Shown: positions 1-11,025 of the stretch, in pieces | Layout: the number at the start of each line of letters is the position of its first letter | How positions within the stretch are numbered: the stretch's first letter is position 1 | Assembly: GCA_015501585.1 (NCBI GenBank) | Contig: JADNRY010000006.1 | Coordinates: 186,001 to 250,000 of the forward strand | DNA length: 64,000 nt | Reading direction: 5' to 3' | From: Rhodocollybia butyracea | Lineage: Eukaryota > Basidiomycota > Agaricomycetes > Agaricales > Omphalotaceae | Position numbers and translations under genes: made by a program | The notes under the pieces: generated by a model | Database searches by the model: none | The model's input: only the letters and a program-made list of their open reading frames with translations | Told to the model about the DNA's origin: nothing

Positions 1-886
1 TTGACCTACGATTCCAAAAAGACGCAAGTGGACTTTTTATGACTCTGGGTTTGACCTACCGTCCGACCATCTTTGCGTCCTCCGTTTGTTTATTAACTTT
101 CGGTTTCTTACTGGTAGCTTACCACTCTCTTGACTATGTTACACATCGCAATTCTTCCAACTACAACTGTAACTACGGCAAGTTGGCGAAGCGACGGGAT
201 GTTGTCGACGCTTGTCGTTTTTCCCATGTGCACCTCGGACCAAGAGATGCTTACGGACAGCTGCTACCGCCGCGGAAAGAAGATAAGAGTCAGACTCGCC
301 AACCGGTCCAACGAAAAACTCCATAAGCAAGCTATCATCGAGCTCATAAGTTAGGAATACAGTGAGATTCCGTTCAATTCTGGTGGCGGATTTTTGAGAG
401 ATCCCGAGGCCTAACGATTACTTGATAAACTTTCAGAATCATCTCAAGTCGCCGCTGTCAATCGACCGTTCGCCGCACAGCTAGGAAAGAAGTATTGCGA
501 CAGAAACAAATTCACCAGGCTCCGACTAGTGCTCTCTCCAATGGCGCTAATCGGTTCTCATTAAAACGAAGACCTGGATTGACTGACTAAAAAAGTTCGG
601 GTCGGGTGTAACCGTCTAGCTCCTCTCAACTACTGCATCCATCTTCCGCCACGCTCCCAGTTATTTAGCTCGCACAAACGTGTTGCTCTTGAATCGTGTT
701 TGGTGGCAATATCCTACACGATATCATCACTGAGCTAGTCCGATTACAATCGCTACTGTAATTATTTGTTGGCCGGGGCAAACGAGCGGCATCCAGGGCT
801 CAAAATGCTTGGGTTTATAAGAAAGCCTTGGTCAAGTGCGTAATATTGTCTCTTCGAGTTTGTTCTCTCACCCGACACATCTAGCC
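1..886. other. Upstream region, no gene recognised
   Basis: Short open frames exist on both strands (for example 39-326 on the plus strand), but none resembles a family I know and none shows convincing splice continuation. The last 100 bases are the promoter of the MFS gene that starts at 887. Confidence 0.5.
814..820 (+). promoter_or_regulatory. TATA-like box of the MFS transporter gene
   Basis: A TTTATAA-type element lies about 70 bases before the start codon at 887, a plausible fungal core-promoter distance. It is a sequence match only. Confidence 0.4.
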
Positions 887-2980
887 ATGCCTCCAACGAA
901 TGATCAGTTTGAAAACTCGTACGAACTAGGTCCTACATCTCCGTCCCGCAATGGTTTCGACGTCGCGGACATATTTACTGTTTCTCACCTTGATTGTGAA
1001 TCAAGTTCTGATGTCAAGTCCTTCAACCCATCAAAGTACTCGAAGCGGCACAGTGTACGCGAAGCTGTAATCCCTGTGCAGCTTCATACAGGTAATGACG
1101 ACCATGAACATGACGCCCATTTTGACACGCGATTGGATTCCATCGGTTCTGGATCAAGCTCGATTTCGGCGGCGGCGGCAAACGGCCAGACAGATTTCCC
1201 GGATGGAGGGTTGAGAGCGTGGTTGGTTGTCCTCGGGGTGGGATTTCATTCCTTCTCATAGCTTATATCTCTATTTATACACGTTTCCGCAGACTGCATT
1301 CAGTACACTGGCTTCGTGAGCTTTCCGCTTGTATCTCTACCATAGTCTTTTGAACTCATTCGTTCGCGTCAACAGATTCGGATATATCAATTCTTGGGGG
1401 GTGGGTGTCCCTCAATTTCTCAACAAGTCGGAGTTGATAGCTTCTACAGGTATTCCAGTCGTATTATGAGCAAACCCTGCTGAAAGATCACTCGCCTTCA
1501 TCTATGTACTATATTTCATTTCAAATGTTTTAATTTTCAACTCATGTCAGACCAAAAGTGCTTGGATTGGTTCTTTGCAGGTAACATCCTCTCATCGTTC
1601 CAAGTGTTCGCTAATCTGCCACAGATCTGCCTCGTATTCCTCCCAGCTCTCTTCAGTGGGCGTCTTTTCGATCTTGGAATATTCAAGTTTCCATTCATGG
1701 TAGCCTCGGCGGTGCTCGTCGTATCGACCTTCCTTGTTGCACAATGCACACAGTACTGGCAATTTGTACTTTGTCAGGGACTGGCTACAGGCGTGAGTTA
1801 ACATTATTCGAGCTTATTCCCCATGGTTCTCATTATCTTTACAGCTTGGGGTTGGTATGATTTTCGGTCCTTCCCTTAGCATCCTTGGTCACTGGTTTAA
1901 GCAAAAACGTGGTATTGCTATGGGGCTCACGACTTTTGGCAGTTCTGTTGGTGGCACATTTTTTCCGATTGCAACAAGGAGATTGATTCCTGTTATCGGG
2001 TAAGCCTCTGGAACAAAACATTGGATCTCTCGCATTTTCATGGTGCAAATTTATAGATTTCCTTGGACAATGCGTATCCTCGCTTTCATCTTGCTCTTTG
2101 CGCTTTGTATTCCTTGCCTTACGCTGGCTCGACGACTGCCACCAAAAGCAGCCTCGGGAGGATTGTTCAATTTTCGGCTGTTCACAGATTCACCGCCGTT
2201 TTCCATCTATTCTGGAGCGACTGTATGTATGTTCCTCGGGCTGTTTACAGGTGCTCGAGCTTTCCAAGACTGTTTATGATTGCTCAGTTGACCTGTGATA
2301 TATAGTGCTGACTTACATCGACATCAGCGCCGTAACGTACGGGGTATCATCAGAGCACTCATTCTATCTTGTGGCAATCGCCAACGCGTCATCCGCTGTA
2401 GGAAGGCTTGTGACGGGTTTCGTGGTAGATAAAAGCGGTCAGTTTACCAGTAGGATTTAGATGTCCTTTCCTCATTTCTTTCGATCATACAGGAGCAATC
2501 AACTTTATAGCACCTACAACGTTTCTTACCGGGATTATCACATTTGTATGGCCGTTTACCAAGTCGGTAAGCTCTTTGACTGCAATCGCGGTTCTGTATG
2601 GGTGAGTGGATGCTCTTTGTTATCACCACTCTGTCTGTATCCGTCACTCACCACTTCGCACAGTTTTCTCTCTGGAACCATTGTCTCGGGTTTTCTCATA
2701 CCCGCTTTCTTGCTCGGCGAAGTCGAAGACATTGGGCGGAGAACAGGGATGATTATGACAATGGGTGCGATAGGAGGGCTATTTGGGACCCCCATAAGTG
2801 GGGCAATCAATAGGGTCACTGGAGGTTTCGTGCATGTGGGATATTTTGCTGGTGAGTCGTTTCATTTCACTGTGCGTGTTCGGTAGGCTAAATAATGCAG
2901 GATCGATGATTATATTGTCTGGCACACTCATGTTGGTAACGAGGCATTTTGTGTTGAGGAAACTGTGGGGAAAGTTTTAA
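887..2980 (+). CDS. MFS transporter, monocarboxylate (MCT) type
   Basis: Predicted plasma-membrane permease of the fungal monocarboxylate-transporter-like branch of the major facilitator superfamily. A polar N-terminal tail of about 100 residues leads into the family hallmark DGGLRAWLVVLG. A 23-nt exon near 1292-1314 and the next exon then give GYINSWG followed by VFQSYYEQ, the classic MCT first-helix/loop signature. Later exons encode hydrophobic helices with G-rich turns (GMIFGPSLSILGHWF, SAVGRLVTGFVVDKSG, TMGAIGGLFGTPISGA), consistent with 12 helices. About ten short introns interrupt it. An in-frame ATG at 836 could extend the N-terminus; the ATG at 887 is preferred. The substrate cannot be told from sequence; relatives carry carboxylates or riboflavin-like compounds. 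It stands alone, with no biosynthetic neighbours. Confidence 0.85.
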
Positions 2981-4123
2981 GATGTCTACCGTACTTCTTG
3001 CAAGTAAACTATGAATTCGATGAAGATTAATATCGGTACCAGCTTATTAGGTCCATTTACATACATCTTGCCTTGTGTAAGTAGTCATTTTATAAATACA
3101 TACACTTGTAAACACTGTCCTTGTCCTCGCTTTCGCTTTCTTAAGGCGACAAGCGCCCGAGCAATGAAGATCAAACGTGACCTCGGCAAGCGTCGTTGGT
3201 CCGTGCATCCAATTGCTAAGTATAAAGGTCTACGATGAACGTTTGAAGAACTCATACTTACCTTGATGGCACAGGTCCCTTCATGTACCTGGGCTTGTGG
3301 GCCGTGGGATCCTTCATAGCACGGTGACCTTGTCCACACAAAGGTGTCTGCGGCTTGTATAGGCTCAGGCTTATGCATCGTCTCAATATTTCCCTGTCCC
3401 ACATCGGCCACTCTGGGTGGGCTCTTTTTCGGTCGTCTGTAGGGCCTAACCCTAACCTTAAGTTGTCTATATCGGGAAATACACATACTATTTTAGGCAA
3501 AGAGCCTTTTAGTGTGATGACGAGCAATTTACACTCCCATGTAAAAAATATTTAGCAAGACGTAGACTCTGTCTTAACAGGCGTCTGAATGTTAGTTTCA
3601 AGTTTCAGTTGAGATAATACTTTTAGTGGTATGAGACGACACACTTGTGACTTGAGAGGAAATGTTCAGGTTACACTGCCCTTAGACCTAGGATCAGCTA
3701 CACACAAGTATATAGTAAGTATATTAGATTAGATGAGTATCATATGATAACCTGGAAGAATCTCAATACTTTTGAAGAGGAAGGCAAAGTAGTATACTGA
3801 TCATCCTGTCTATGTATATCTGCTGGCTAGTCTCTGTTAGGTTTGACTGCATTATGTTCTACCCAACCACCAACCCCATGCTGTTGCGTTCACCAACTGC
3901 ACTCAGAAAATTGTTCTTGAAGGTTGCACTCATGTTCCACACGTGAGGTACTGTAGGTCAACCACCTGGATATGCTGATAGGCAGTGATAAATATGGCGG
4001 AAGCGCGAAATGGTGCGCGACAAATTTCAGCAGCCTAAGACTATGAATGGTTTAAGTAATTTAGTTAAGAACGAAAAAGAAGTTCCCAAATACCTCTCCG
4101 AGTTGGTAGGCTTGGTTCGCTCA
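2981..4123. other. Intergenic region, convergent, no gene recognised
   Basis: Lies between the 3' ends of the MFS gene and the PPR-like gene. Open frames on the minus strand at 3085-3527 run into a GTAAGT donor-like site near 3258, but the translation matches nothing I recognise. A telomere-like CCTAACCCTAACC stretch occurs near 3446. Otherwise it is AT-rich and unremarkable. Confidence 0.4.
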
Positions 4124-6097
4124 TCAAGACAATGGAGACTCCGAACCATTCTCGGGCGTTGACTGACGACTGTGAGTCTGCAGATTCATCTGCCTCAACC
4201 GTTCTTGAGACTTAACTCTCCCATCGTACTTTTCCTCGAGATCCCTCCGGGCCTCCCGCATATACTGCTCGCGAATCAGCTTGTGACGGAAATGCGATGG
4301 CAGACGAGCGAATCCGCTATGAAGTTTTGGTTTATAATTCACAATTTGCCTCCACTGTTCCTTCGATACCCTTTGCCTCTTTCCGGTGTCTTTGAGATAA
4401 ATGTCCTGATTTCGCCAGACCCTGCGACCAAGTCTGTCCTTTTGCCGTTCAATCGTGCGCGCTAAGATGGTGCGAGAATAGTGGTGAAACGCGTTGAGCT
4501 CGTCAATGTCTTTTTTGAGTATACGAAGGTGTAGAGACAGATTTATGGGTTTCGTTGTTGGTGCTGGAATGGGCTGCTGGGTATCTATATCGAGATTAAG
4601 GACGCTGTCAATATCAGCGAGACGCCAGCGCACTCCATCGACCTCAAGATACTCCGGGTCTTCTGAAGAACGTTTGGGAGGACGAGGAGATCTTGGCGAA
4701 CGAGGAGGAGGCCACTGTCCAATCCGTCCAAGATGCTTGATGAAGTTCGAAACGTGTAAGACATCGGCTTTCTTTCTCCGTACTACGGAATGGATTTGTT
4801 CCCATATCCAACGTAGAAGAGGGACGTTCTTGTTTCTGTTGCCGGTAGAGAGTACAGACAAAAACATGGCTCGATTGACTGCCATACGTGGGGATTTTAC
4901 GTCGGCAATGTTCGGGGTAACAACGAGCCTTTTACGAAAACCTCTCGAGACATAAATATCGTACCTGATGGCATGGAGCATGTAATGTCGCGCAAGTTGG
5001 GTTTTACCAGCTTGGGAGACGTGTCGAAGTAGAAAGGCAAAGGTCGTAGTGTTTGGATGAATAGAGGGAAATTTAAACGAAGTTGATGGATCAGGAGATG
5101 TACCAAAATCATCCTCATCCTCAAAAGATGTGAAAAAATGTTTTTGGGCCTGAGGTAAAGGGACAGTAAGCACCTCAAATGCTTGCACTAGCTTCGATAT
5201 GTTCCCGGATAAGCCAAACATATCCACAACGGTGTTCAATGTATCGATAGTAACAGGCATGAGGTTTTTGACAGAGCTGTTCGCATCCAGCGCTGGTCTA
5301 TCAGGATACCGCAGGTCGATACCATAGCCCAATCTGAGTAAATCTTCGAAGCTCTGCGTGTCGGACGTGTGCTTCATGATACGGATAGTGAGATTCATAT
5401 TGATGGATGACCATGGTACCTGCGCTTTTTGCATATCATTCAAGAGCTGCCTGAGCAAGTTCCGTGCGTGGTTCACTGTCTCCTGGCGATCCGCGACACG
5501 TTCCGGAACGACCAACCTGTGCGCAATCGACTGCAATACCAGCGCAAAGGTGACACTATCTGGCATCAATCTCCCATCATCCTTCATCTCCTGGTAAACT
5601 TCCATCGAGCCAACGGTGTGACCCACAGCGGCGAACTGCACTAGAACGAAGTGATAGTCATGTCGCTCGGGCTTGCGTCCCAAAGACCAGATGTTCCGAA
5701 TCACAGTCTGGAATCGTGATTCGTGTACATGTCCTGGAACTGGACGCACGATACTGAGGCGTATTCTTTTCGATGATTTCCGCATTTCTGTCGGAGTCAA
5801 CGTGCACTGTCGCAGGACTATTTGGTGCGTCCTTAAATCGATTGCGCTAGGTTCAGAACCACTCAGTGCATTTATGTATGCTGTCCATACAGCGTCGGGA
5901 CTACTTTTTCGGGTAGAAAGCAGGAATTTTAGGTTGGAAAGAGCTGGAGAAACGCGGGTAAATGGTGCCGCCAGTGGATGTGTAACAGAGGTATAATAAC
6001 GGTTGGAGGTTTTATCCGGGTAATGACGGCGAGCTGCGCGAAGCAGAGGAAGTATGGACCATTGGTTCATCCAGGTCCAGAAGAACGAATGAGCCAA
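4124..6097 (-). CDS. Pentatricopeptide-repeat-like mitochondrial protein
   Basis: A single uninterrupted 657-residue frame, unusual here because most neighbours are intron-rich. The N-terminus is rich in R, S and aromatic residues without acidic ones (RAARRHYPDKTSNRYYT), as in mitochondrial presequences. Residues about 150-215 read like helical-hairpin repeats (YHFVLVQFAAVGHTVGSMEV, then an EMKDDGRLMPDSVTF-type second helix). Another repeat-like segment (HPNTTTFAFLLRHVSQAG) lies near residue 350. The C-terminal 100 residues are very basic and charged. Family knowledge suggests organellar RNA binding; the specific target is unknown. Its start is only 69 bases from the stop of MDM10, which is transcribed the same way. 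Confidence 0.65.
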   Translation of the reverse strand: MAHSFFWTWMNQWSILPLLRAARRHYPDKTSNRYYTSVTHPLAAPFTRVSPALSNLKFLLSTRKSSPDAVWTAYINALSGSEPSAIDLRTHQIVLRQCTLTPTEMRKSSKRIRLSIVRPVPGHVHESRFQTVIRNIWSLGRKPERHDYHFVLVQFAAVGHTVGSMEVYQEMKDDGRLMPDSVTFALVLQSIAHRLVVPERVADRQETVNHARNLLRQLLNDMQKAQVPWSSINMNLTIRIMKHTSDTQSFEDLLRLGYGIDLRYPDRPALDANSSVKNLMPVTIDTLNTVVDMFGLSGNISKLVQAFEVLTVPLPQAQKHFFTSFEDEDDFGTSPDPSTSFKFPSIHPNTTTFAFLLRHVSQAGKTQLARHYMLHAIRYDIYVSRGFRKRLVVTPNIADVKSPRMAVNRAMFLSVLSTGNRNKNVPLLRWIWEQIHSVVRRKKADVLHVSNFIKHLGRIGQWPPPRSPRSPRPPKRSSEDPEYLEVDGVRWRLADIDSVLNLDIDTQQPIPAPTTKPINLSLHLRILKKDIDELNAFHHYSRTILARTIERQKDRLGRRVWRNQDIYLKDTGKRQRVSKEQWRQIVNYKPKLHSGFARLPSHFRHKLIREQYMREARRDLEEKYDGRVKSQERLRQMNLQTHSRQSTPENGSESPLS

Positions 6098-6166
6098 GTG
6101 TGACTGTCACAAGATGAGCGCTTAAAGTTATTGTGCGTGACTTTCATGTTTTCCTGCTGCTCTCTA

Positions 6167-7620
6167 TTACTCAGAATCTGAACTAAAATAAGCTAATTCC
6201 ATTCCCATAGCTCGAATCGGCTTTACCCGTCCATGACTAGAGAAATCAGCTATCACACCAAGGCTGATGAGCATATTCCGCATTCTTCCTTCCCAGAGAA
6301 TTGCGACATCCTGGTAATGGATTAGTGCGACATGCATGCAATTTGAGTTCAAGCTTACGTTGCTCGTTGAAGCACGAGCCTTCACTACTCCGTGAATCTG
6401 CCTCTTTGAGGCCTCCGACGAAGCACCATCAGGGTCATGATCTCTCCTTAGCCAATACTCCGCGCCCATTGTCCATTCACTTTCATACGAATAAACGTTG
6501 AAATCAAAGCGCGAGGAAAGTGCAAGGTCACGAGAAACTCGTGCAGAGTATGCACTTGAAAGATGTCCGAGCATAGGGTTAAACAGTGCGGTTATTGTAG
6601 TGGGAGGTTGAGGAGGAATTGCTGTCAGTGTTGCGCCGCCAGCGGAAGGGGGTTTTGCATCTGGAATTGTCGAGAACCGGATACCTGTTGAGACTGGGAA
6701 AAATGAGAAACAACTTCACAGACCAGTGTATATCTCAACAAACCTCCTGCGCTTTTCTCCTTCGCGCTAAAATAAATCTCCGCACCTGCCGATAATCGGC
6801 CTCTCAGCCCACCTTCAACAGCATCTTCCTCGTCGACGCGCTTCACACCAACCTGGGTTGTTTGCAGAGGGTCAGATGAGCTTACACCAGACCCAGCTAC
6901 TCTGCCAAAATTATGTAAAGCCTTGATACCCCACATCGAGTCCTCTGCACTGTACGTGTACTCTGTGCACCATTTACCTACATCGTGTTGCAGGGAAAGC
7001 ATTAGGTTGCTGCCATTCGAACGAGTAGAAAGTAGTGATGGAGGGTCTGATATGGCAGCAACGATTCCTTGTAGACTTGGGGAGATTCGTGTTGAATACA
7101 AGGCGTCAAGTCTACCAGTAGGGATGTAAAGACGGCCATACATGAGATAATCTGTAGTTTATGAGCTGAGTTTCCGACGCGTGGACAACGACTATTCACC
7201 TCGTGTATCTACTCTTTCTCCTGCAAGCCATTCCTCACCTTTACCCTCCGGTCGTCTAGGCTGGTCGTATACTCTGAACCGCTCAATCATGTCCTTGAAG
7301 CGGACATCCCCAGAGCTTTGTACATCGAGGTCACAGGACGTGAATATATACCCCACGGAACCATTCAGCGAGGGCATAGCATTCATCGAGTAAGTTGTTT
7401 TGAACAAAGCATTGGGAGACTTGGATATTGAGAGATGGAGTCCTTTGGGGACGGTAAAATCAAGAATTGCTGCACGTTACTAAATTAAGTGAGGTCACAT
7501 AGTAGAAAAGCAGAGCGCGTTACCATCCGAAGATCTTGTCAGATTTGTAAACAAATTGTCTTCGTTCCATCCTGTGGCTTTGTAGTAGTTTCGGAGAACA
7601 TAAGAAGCGAAAGGATGCAT
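6167..7620 (-). CDS. MDM10: MDM10, ERMES and SAM-associated outer-membrane beta-barrel
   Basis: Mitochondrial outer-membrane beta-barrel of the ER-mitochondria encounter structure, also a partner of the SAM sorting complex. The start at 7620 gives [13 protein letters not shown] followed by ATGWNEDNL, the diagnostic MDM10 N-terminus. After the first intron comes [14 protein letters not shown], again characteristic. Later exons give amphipathic strands ([49 protein letters not shown]). The C-terminus [22 protein letters not shown] ends in the polar-aromatic [10 protein letters not shown]. At least four short introns are present; the last runs from AGCAAC|GTAAGC to CCAG|GATGTC near 6300-6350. 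A CACGTG motif sits 34 bases upstream of the start. Confidence 0.9.
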
Positions 7621-8487
7621 CGGCAAAGAATCAAAACAACTTCTGCGCTTTCACACGTGCGGAAACCGCGGGCCGTGATCAACTTTGTACCAATAAAAGC
7701 AAGGAACTAGGATACCAGGATAGGTATCTAGGACATGTGTTCGCGTGGCCTGACTCGAAAACAATATTGATTTTCGAAGATGCAAAATAGCATCAGCTCC
7801 ACGGGAAATTCCCCACCTCTTTAGTAAATACCTTAACTTGTTTAAATCCTTTTAAATCTCGCTGGGGTAGCGCCGTAGCGTTCATGGCACTCTGGCTGAT
7901 CCCACGATACTAAATCCTGAACCAGAGACCTTTTGCAACGTGCAATGACATGCAAAGCGAACGCGGTAATGCCCATGGTTCATGAGGTCTGGGGCAATAT
8001 CGGAAGCGGATGAGATTGAGACTGAGAGGAGATTTAGGAGACCTGTGGGCGAAAAGGCAACTAATTAGTAGTAGAGAAAATGACATGAGATTGGTATATG
8101 AGAATATATACAATATGTAAGTTGAGTTACAAAACCGGATATGAACAAGCAAACAATGATGAGATAGATAGAGATGTGGGTGTAGGTGCGATGGTAAAGA
8201 ACGAAACAGAGAGATGAGAAATGAGAAATGAGCGAGACGGAGAGAGAAAAAACATATGGGTAGGAGTAGATGTTTGAGAGATATGTTTGAAAAGTTCGGG
8301 AAGTTCGAAATGTTCAAAAGATAGGAAAAGATAAATACCAAGACGAAAAAACGAGAAACCCATGACAAGTGATCCTTTTCCCGCCGATCCTTTCTTTTCC
8401 GTTACAATCCGTTCCCGCACGTTCCGCATATCCAAGACAAAGGAAAGAAATAGTTTTGGTTTGAATTTTTCCTTCCTTCTCACCGTA
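7621..8487. other. Intergenic: MDM10 promoter and RGG-gene 3' flank
   Basis: The MDM10 promoter lies at the low-coordinate end. The stretch 8000-8350 is purine-rich on the plus strand with many GAGA runs, so the minus strand is pyrimidine-rich and gives spurious F/S/L-rich frames. It is most likely the 3' untranslated region of the RGG-rich gene that ends at 8488. Confidence 0.5.
7654..7659. promoter_or_regulatory. CACGTG E-box upstream of MDM10
   Basis: A palindromic CACGTG 34 bases before the MDM10 start codon. The same hexamer appears in two other short promoters of this window, at 12383 and 49684. In fungi it is bound by bHLH factors of the Cbf1/Pho4 type; binding here is inferred only. 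Confidence 0.35.
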
Positions 8488-10579
8488 CTACACCTTCACA
8501 GGACTCACACTCTTACTCGGACTCGTCCTCCCACTACCACCTCTCGGCCCGGGACTCGCCGCAATTGTTCTTGCTAATTTCGATATCGCGTCTCCTGTAA
8601 TGACAGGACGGGATATCGAGTGCTCGCGAGAGTGTGTTTGGGAGTGTGTCTGAGAGTGCGAATGAGAATGAGTGTTGTGATGCGGTGACATACGAGAGTT
8701 CTGAGAATGCGAGTGCGAAAGGTGCGGAGCAGAGGATGAATGTATATGGTTTTTATGGGGATGGGGTGGATGTGGGGAGGAACGAGGGGTTAAGTAGGTA
8801 GAGGATTGTAATTTATCAGGCTGTGGTGGTGGCGGTGTACGGGGAGGTGTGTTTAAAGAGTGATTGGAGACGGAGGAATCGGTGGCGAGGGTGGAAGTTG
8901 ATTTAGGAGGAGATGTGGAATTTGAATTTGAATCTACGTCGGCTTTTGAGTTCGTTTTCTCTCTCGAATTCACATCCCCATCCCCATCCTTCTCATGAGT
9001 ACGATCAGCATTAGGATCAGGATTAGAACGCTGATGAACAGATGCATGAGGGGCAAACGACGACAAAAGATGATGAGGCTGACGAGGGTTTACGTTCAAG
9101 TTGTTGTTAGTGTTATTGAAATGCCTTGGAGCTGCACCAGCACCACCTCTCCCTCCTCTACTGTCGATACCTGTGCCACGACCCCTCCCCGTCCTCCACC
9201 AAATCCGCCTCTTCCTCCTCCTACTCCTCCTCGGGCACCGAAAGTCGACCCGTTGGAATTCGAAGCAGAACCGTTCGGCTCAGTGGACACCGGCGTCCCC
9301 CCTGGACCCCTCGGACCACTCGGATAATGGCCTGATATGGGACTAGGACTGAGCGAGGGAAAGGTGAATTCTGTGAATTGGTTTTGCGGTTGAGGTTTGA
9401 GTCCGCCATTGCTAGCGTTCATATTCGAATTACTGTTGGCGCTAACTTCGGTAGGGGGAGGATGAACAGCAATAGGCGCAGGAATTGCTTGTGTCCGAGT
9501 GGCAGCGGGCGCAGTGGGCGTCGAGATGAATGCCGATTTGGGGTTGAACGTTGTTCGGGGGTGAGGTTTGGAAGCACTAGTGTTACCCGAGTTTGAGGAT
9601 GGGCTGACGTTCGCGTTGCGGGTATGTGGAGGTACATACGAGCCTGGTTTCGAGGTCGAAGTCAGACCGTTTATAGTCGGTTTAGGTGCATCTAAAACTA
9701 GGTAAACAGCACATTTTAGTGATAACAAGAAAAACATACCCTTTGGCGCATGAATAGACTCTGCGAGTGTTTTCTTAATGCGAGTTGAGGGTGAATCCGG
9801 GAAGAGTCTGGTGCTGTGGACAGAGATACTCCACCTGATACAGGTTTTGGAGTGGGTGCAGGTTGTTTCCCTTTAGGGACACGGGGTTCTCTCGGAGGAC
9901 GAGGGGTTCGTTCTCTAGCTGCTGCTGGTGCTGCTACTTTCGACTGCTTCGGTTTCTGCGGAAGCGACGGATGGAGCGTCGACTGCTCCTCCGGCTCGGG
10001 ATGTTCCGGAACATTTGGTTCTGGGAGAGATTTGAGTCCTTCGACAAGAATGGGTGAAATAGCATGTTTGTCTTCTGGAAATGTCCCAGAAACACCTGCA
10101 GTGTTTACTCCCCAGTCGTTCAGGTCCGGTAAACTGCCGTCGTCATCGTCCTCGCCTGCCCAGTCAATATGACTTGGTGTAAAAGGAGTAATAGGTGCAC
10201 TGGGAGTAAGAGCTCCGGCACGAGTATGTTCGACAAGAGCGTTAATTTCTTGGATTTTAGAGTCGCTGTTTGAGACTGTAATCCTTGTCATCGATGCAGA
10301 CGGCGGCGGAACTGTGATGGATGGAATCGATTTCGCACTTGAACGACGACGAGATGTAGTTGGTTTTTTGCTCGTTTCTGAAGATTCTGTTCCAGACCCA
10401 GAAGCGCCTCTAGATCTTCCACGAGAGCCTCGAGTTGAACCTATTCCTCTTCCAGCTCCTCGTCCTCTTCCTCCTCTTCCTCCCCTCTCAGCTCCTCGTT
10501 TCCCACGTCCAAGTCCACTAAACGCAGAATTAGACCCACTAGCTCCCCATTCTTTTTCTTTCCCATTGGTGTCCATCAA
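8488..10579 (-). CDS. RGG-rich low-complexity protein (reading frame breaks twice)
   Basis: Not recognised as a named family. The N-terminus is an arginine-glycine domain (GKRGAERGGRGGRGRGAGRG), suggesting RNA binding. Then come S/T/P-rich segments, a helix (SKIQEINALVEHTRAG), an acidic motif DWAGEDDDDGSLPDLNDWG, and basic, proline-rich stretches. A middle exon gives DAPKPTINGLTS and YVPPHTRN, then a second RGG region. The C-terminal part is S/H-rich and ends ISKLARTIAASPGPRGGSGR...SPVKV. A normal intron lies near 9692-9739. The frame before that intron (LSTAPDSSR) does not join the frame after it; the neighbouring frame FPDSPSTRIKKTLAESIHAP does. A second shift of frame occurs inside the second RGG block near 9176-9197. 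Tiny introns, sequence errors or real lesions could explain this. Confidence 0.6.
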
Positions 10580-10689
10580 GCTGAGTGGCAGTGGTAGTGG
10601 CGCTGACAGTCAGAGTTCAAGCAAGGTACGCGGACATATGCATAATATGTACAAATACATTGGGCGCTAACGCATTCTTCTGCTCAACC
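10580..10689. promoter_or_regulatory. 110-bp divergent promoter, RGG gene / SmG
   Basis: Only 110 bases separate the start codons of the RGG-rich gene (minus) and SmG (plus), so both must share promoter elements here. A short CT-rich stretch (TTCTTCTGCTC) precedes the SmG start. Confidence 0.5.
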
Positions 10690-11025
10690 ATGTCTAAAGC
10701 CTCTCAGCCTGAGCTTAAAAAGGTGTGTAAAACTTCATCTTTATTCGCTTTCAACAACTGACACACGTAGTTTATGGATAAAAAACTCTTTATCCAACTA
10801 CAAGGAGGCCGAAAAGTATCAGGCACTCTGCGTGGTTATGATCTTTTTCTTAATCTCGTTATCGACGATGCGCACGAGGAGAGTCAGCCGGGTAGTAGGC
10901 ATCCGATTGGAACTGTGGTGAGTGCTGGGTTTCTAGTTATTTTCCTGTTTCTTTTCTGACTCAATCCACAGGTAATAAGAGGAAACAGTGTATCCAGTAT
11001 GGAAACTCTCGAAACGATTCGTTAG
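10690..11025 (+). CDS. SMG/SNRPG: Small nuclear ribonucleoprotein G (SmG)
   Basis: Core Sm-ring protein of spliceosomal U1, U2, U4 and U5 snRNPs. Three exons: 10690-10722, 10771-10917 and 10972-11025, giving 77 residues, the usual SmG length. Exon 1 is MSKASQPELKK; exon 2 continues FMDKKLFIQLQGGRKVSG with Sm1 motif features TLRGYDLFLNLVIDDA; exon 3 gives the Sm2 motif IRGNSVSSMETLE. Introns are 48 and 54 nt with GTGTGT and GTGAGT donors. The window also holds SmF at 49.7 kb, but the two are not linked. Confidence 0.95.

Noticed and set aside
7910..8483. Two overlapping minus-strand frames of 118-152 codons rich in F, L and S
   Set aside because: They read the pyrimidine-rich strand of a low-complexity tract downstream of the RGG gene, with no family motif; probably 3' UTR.
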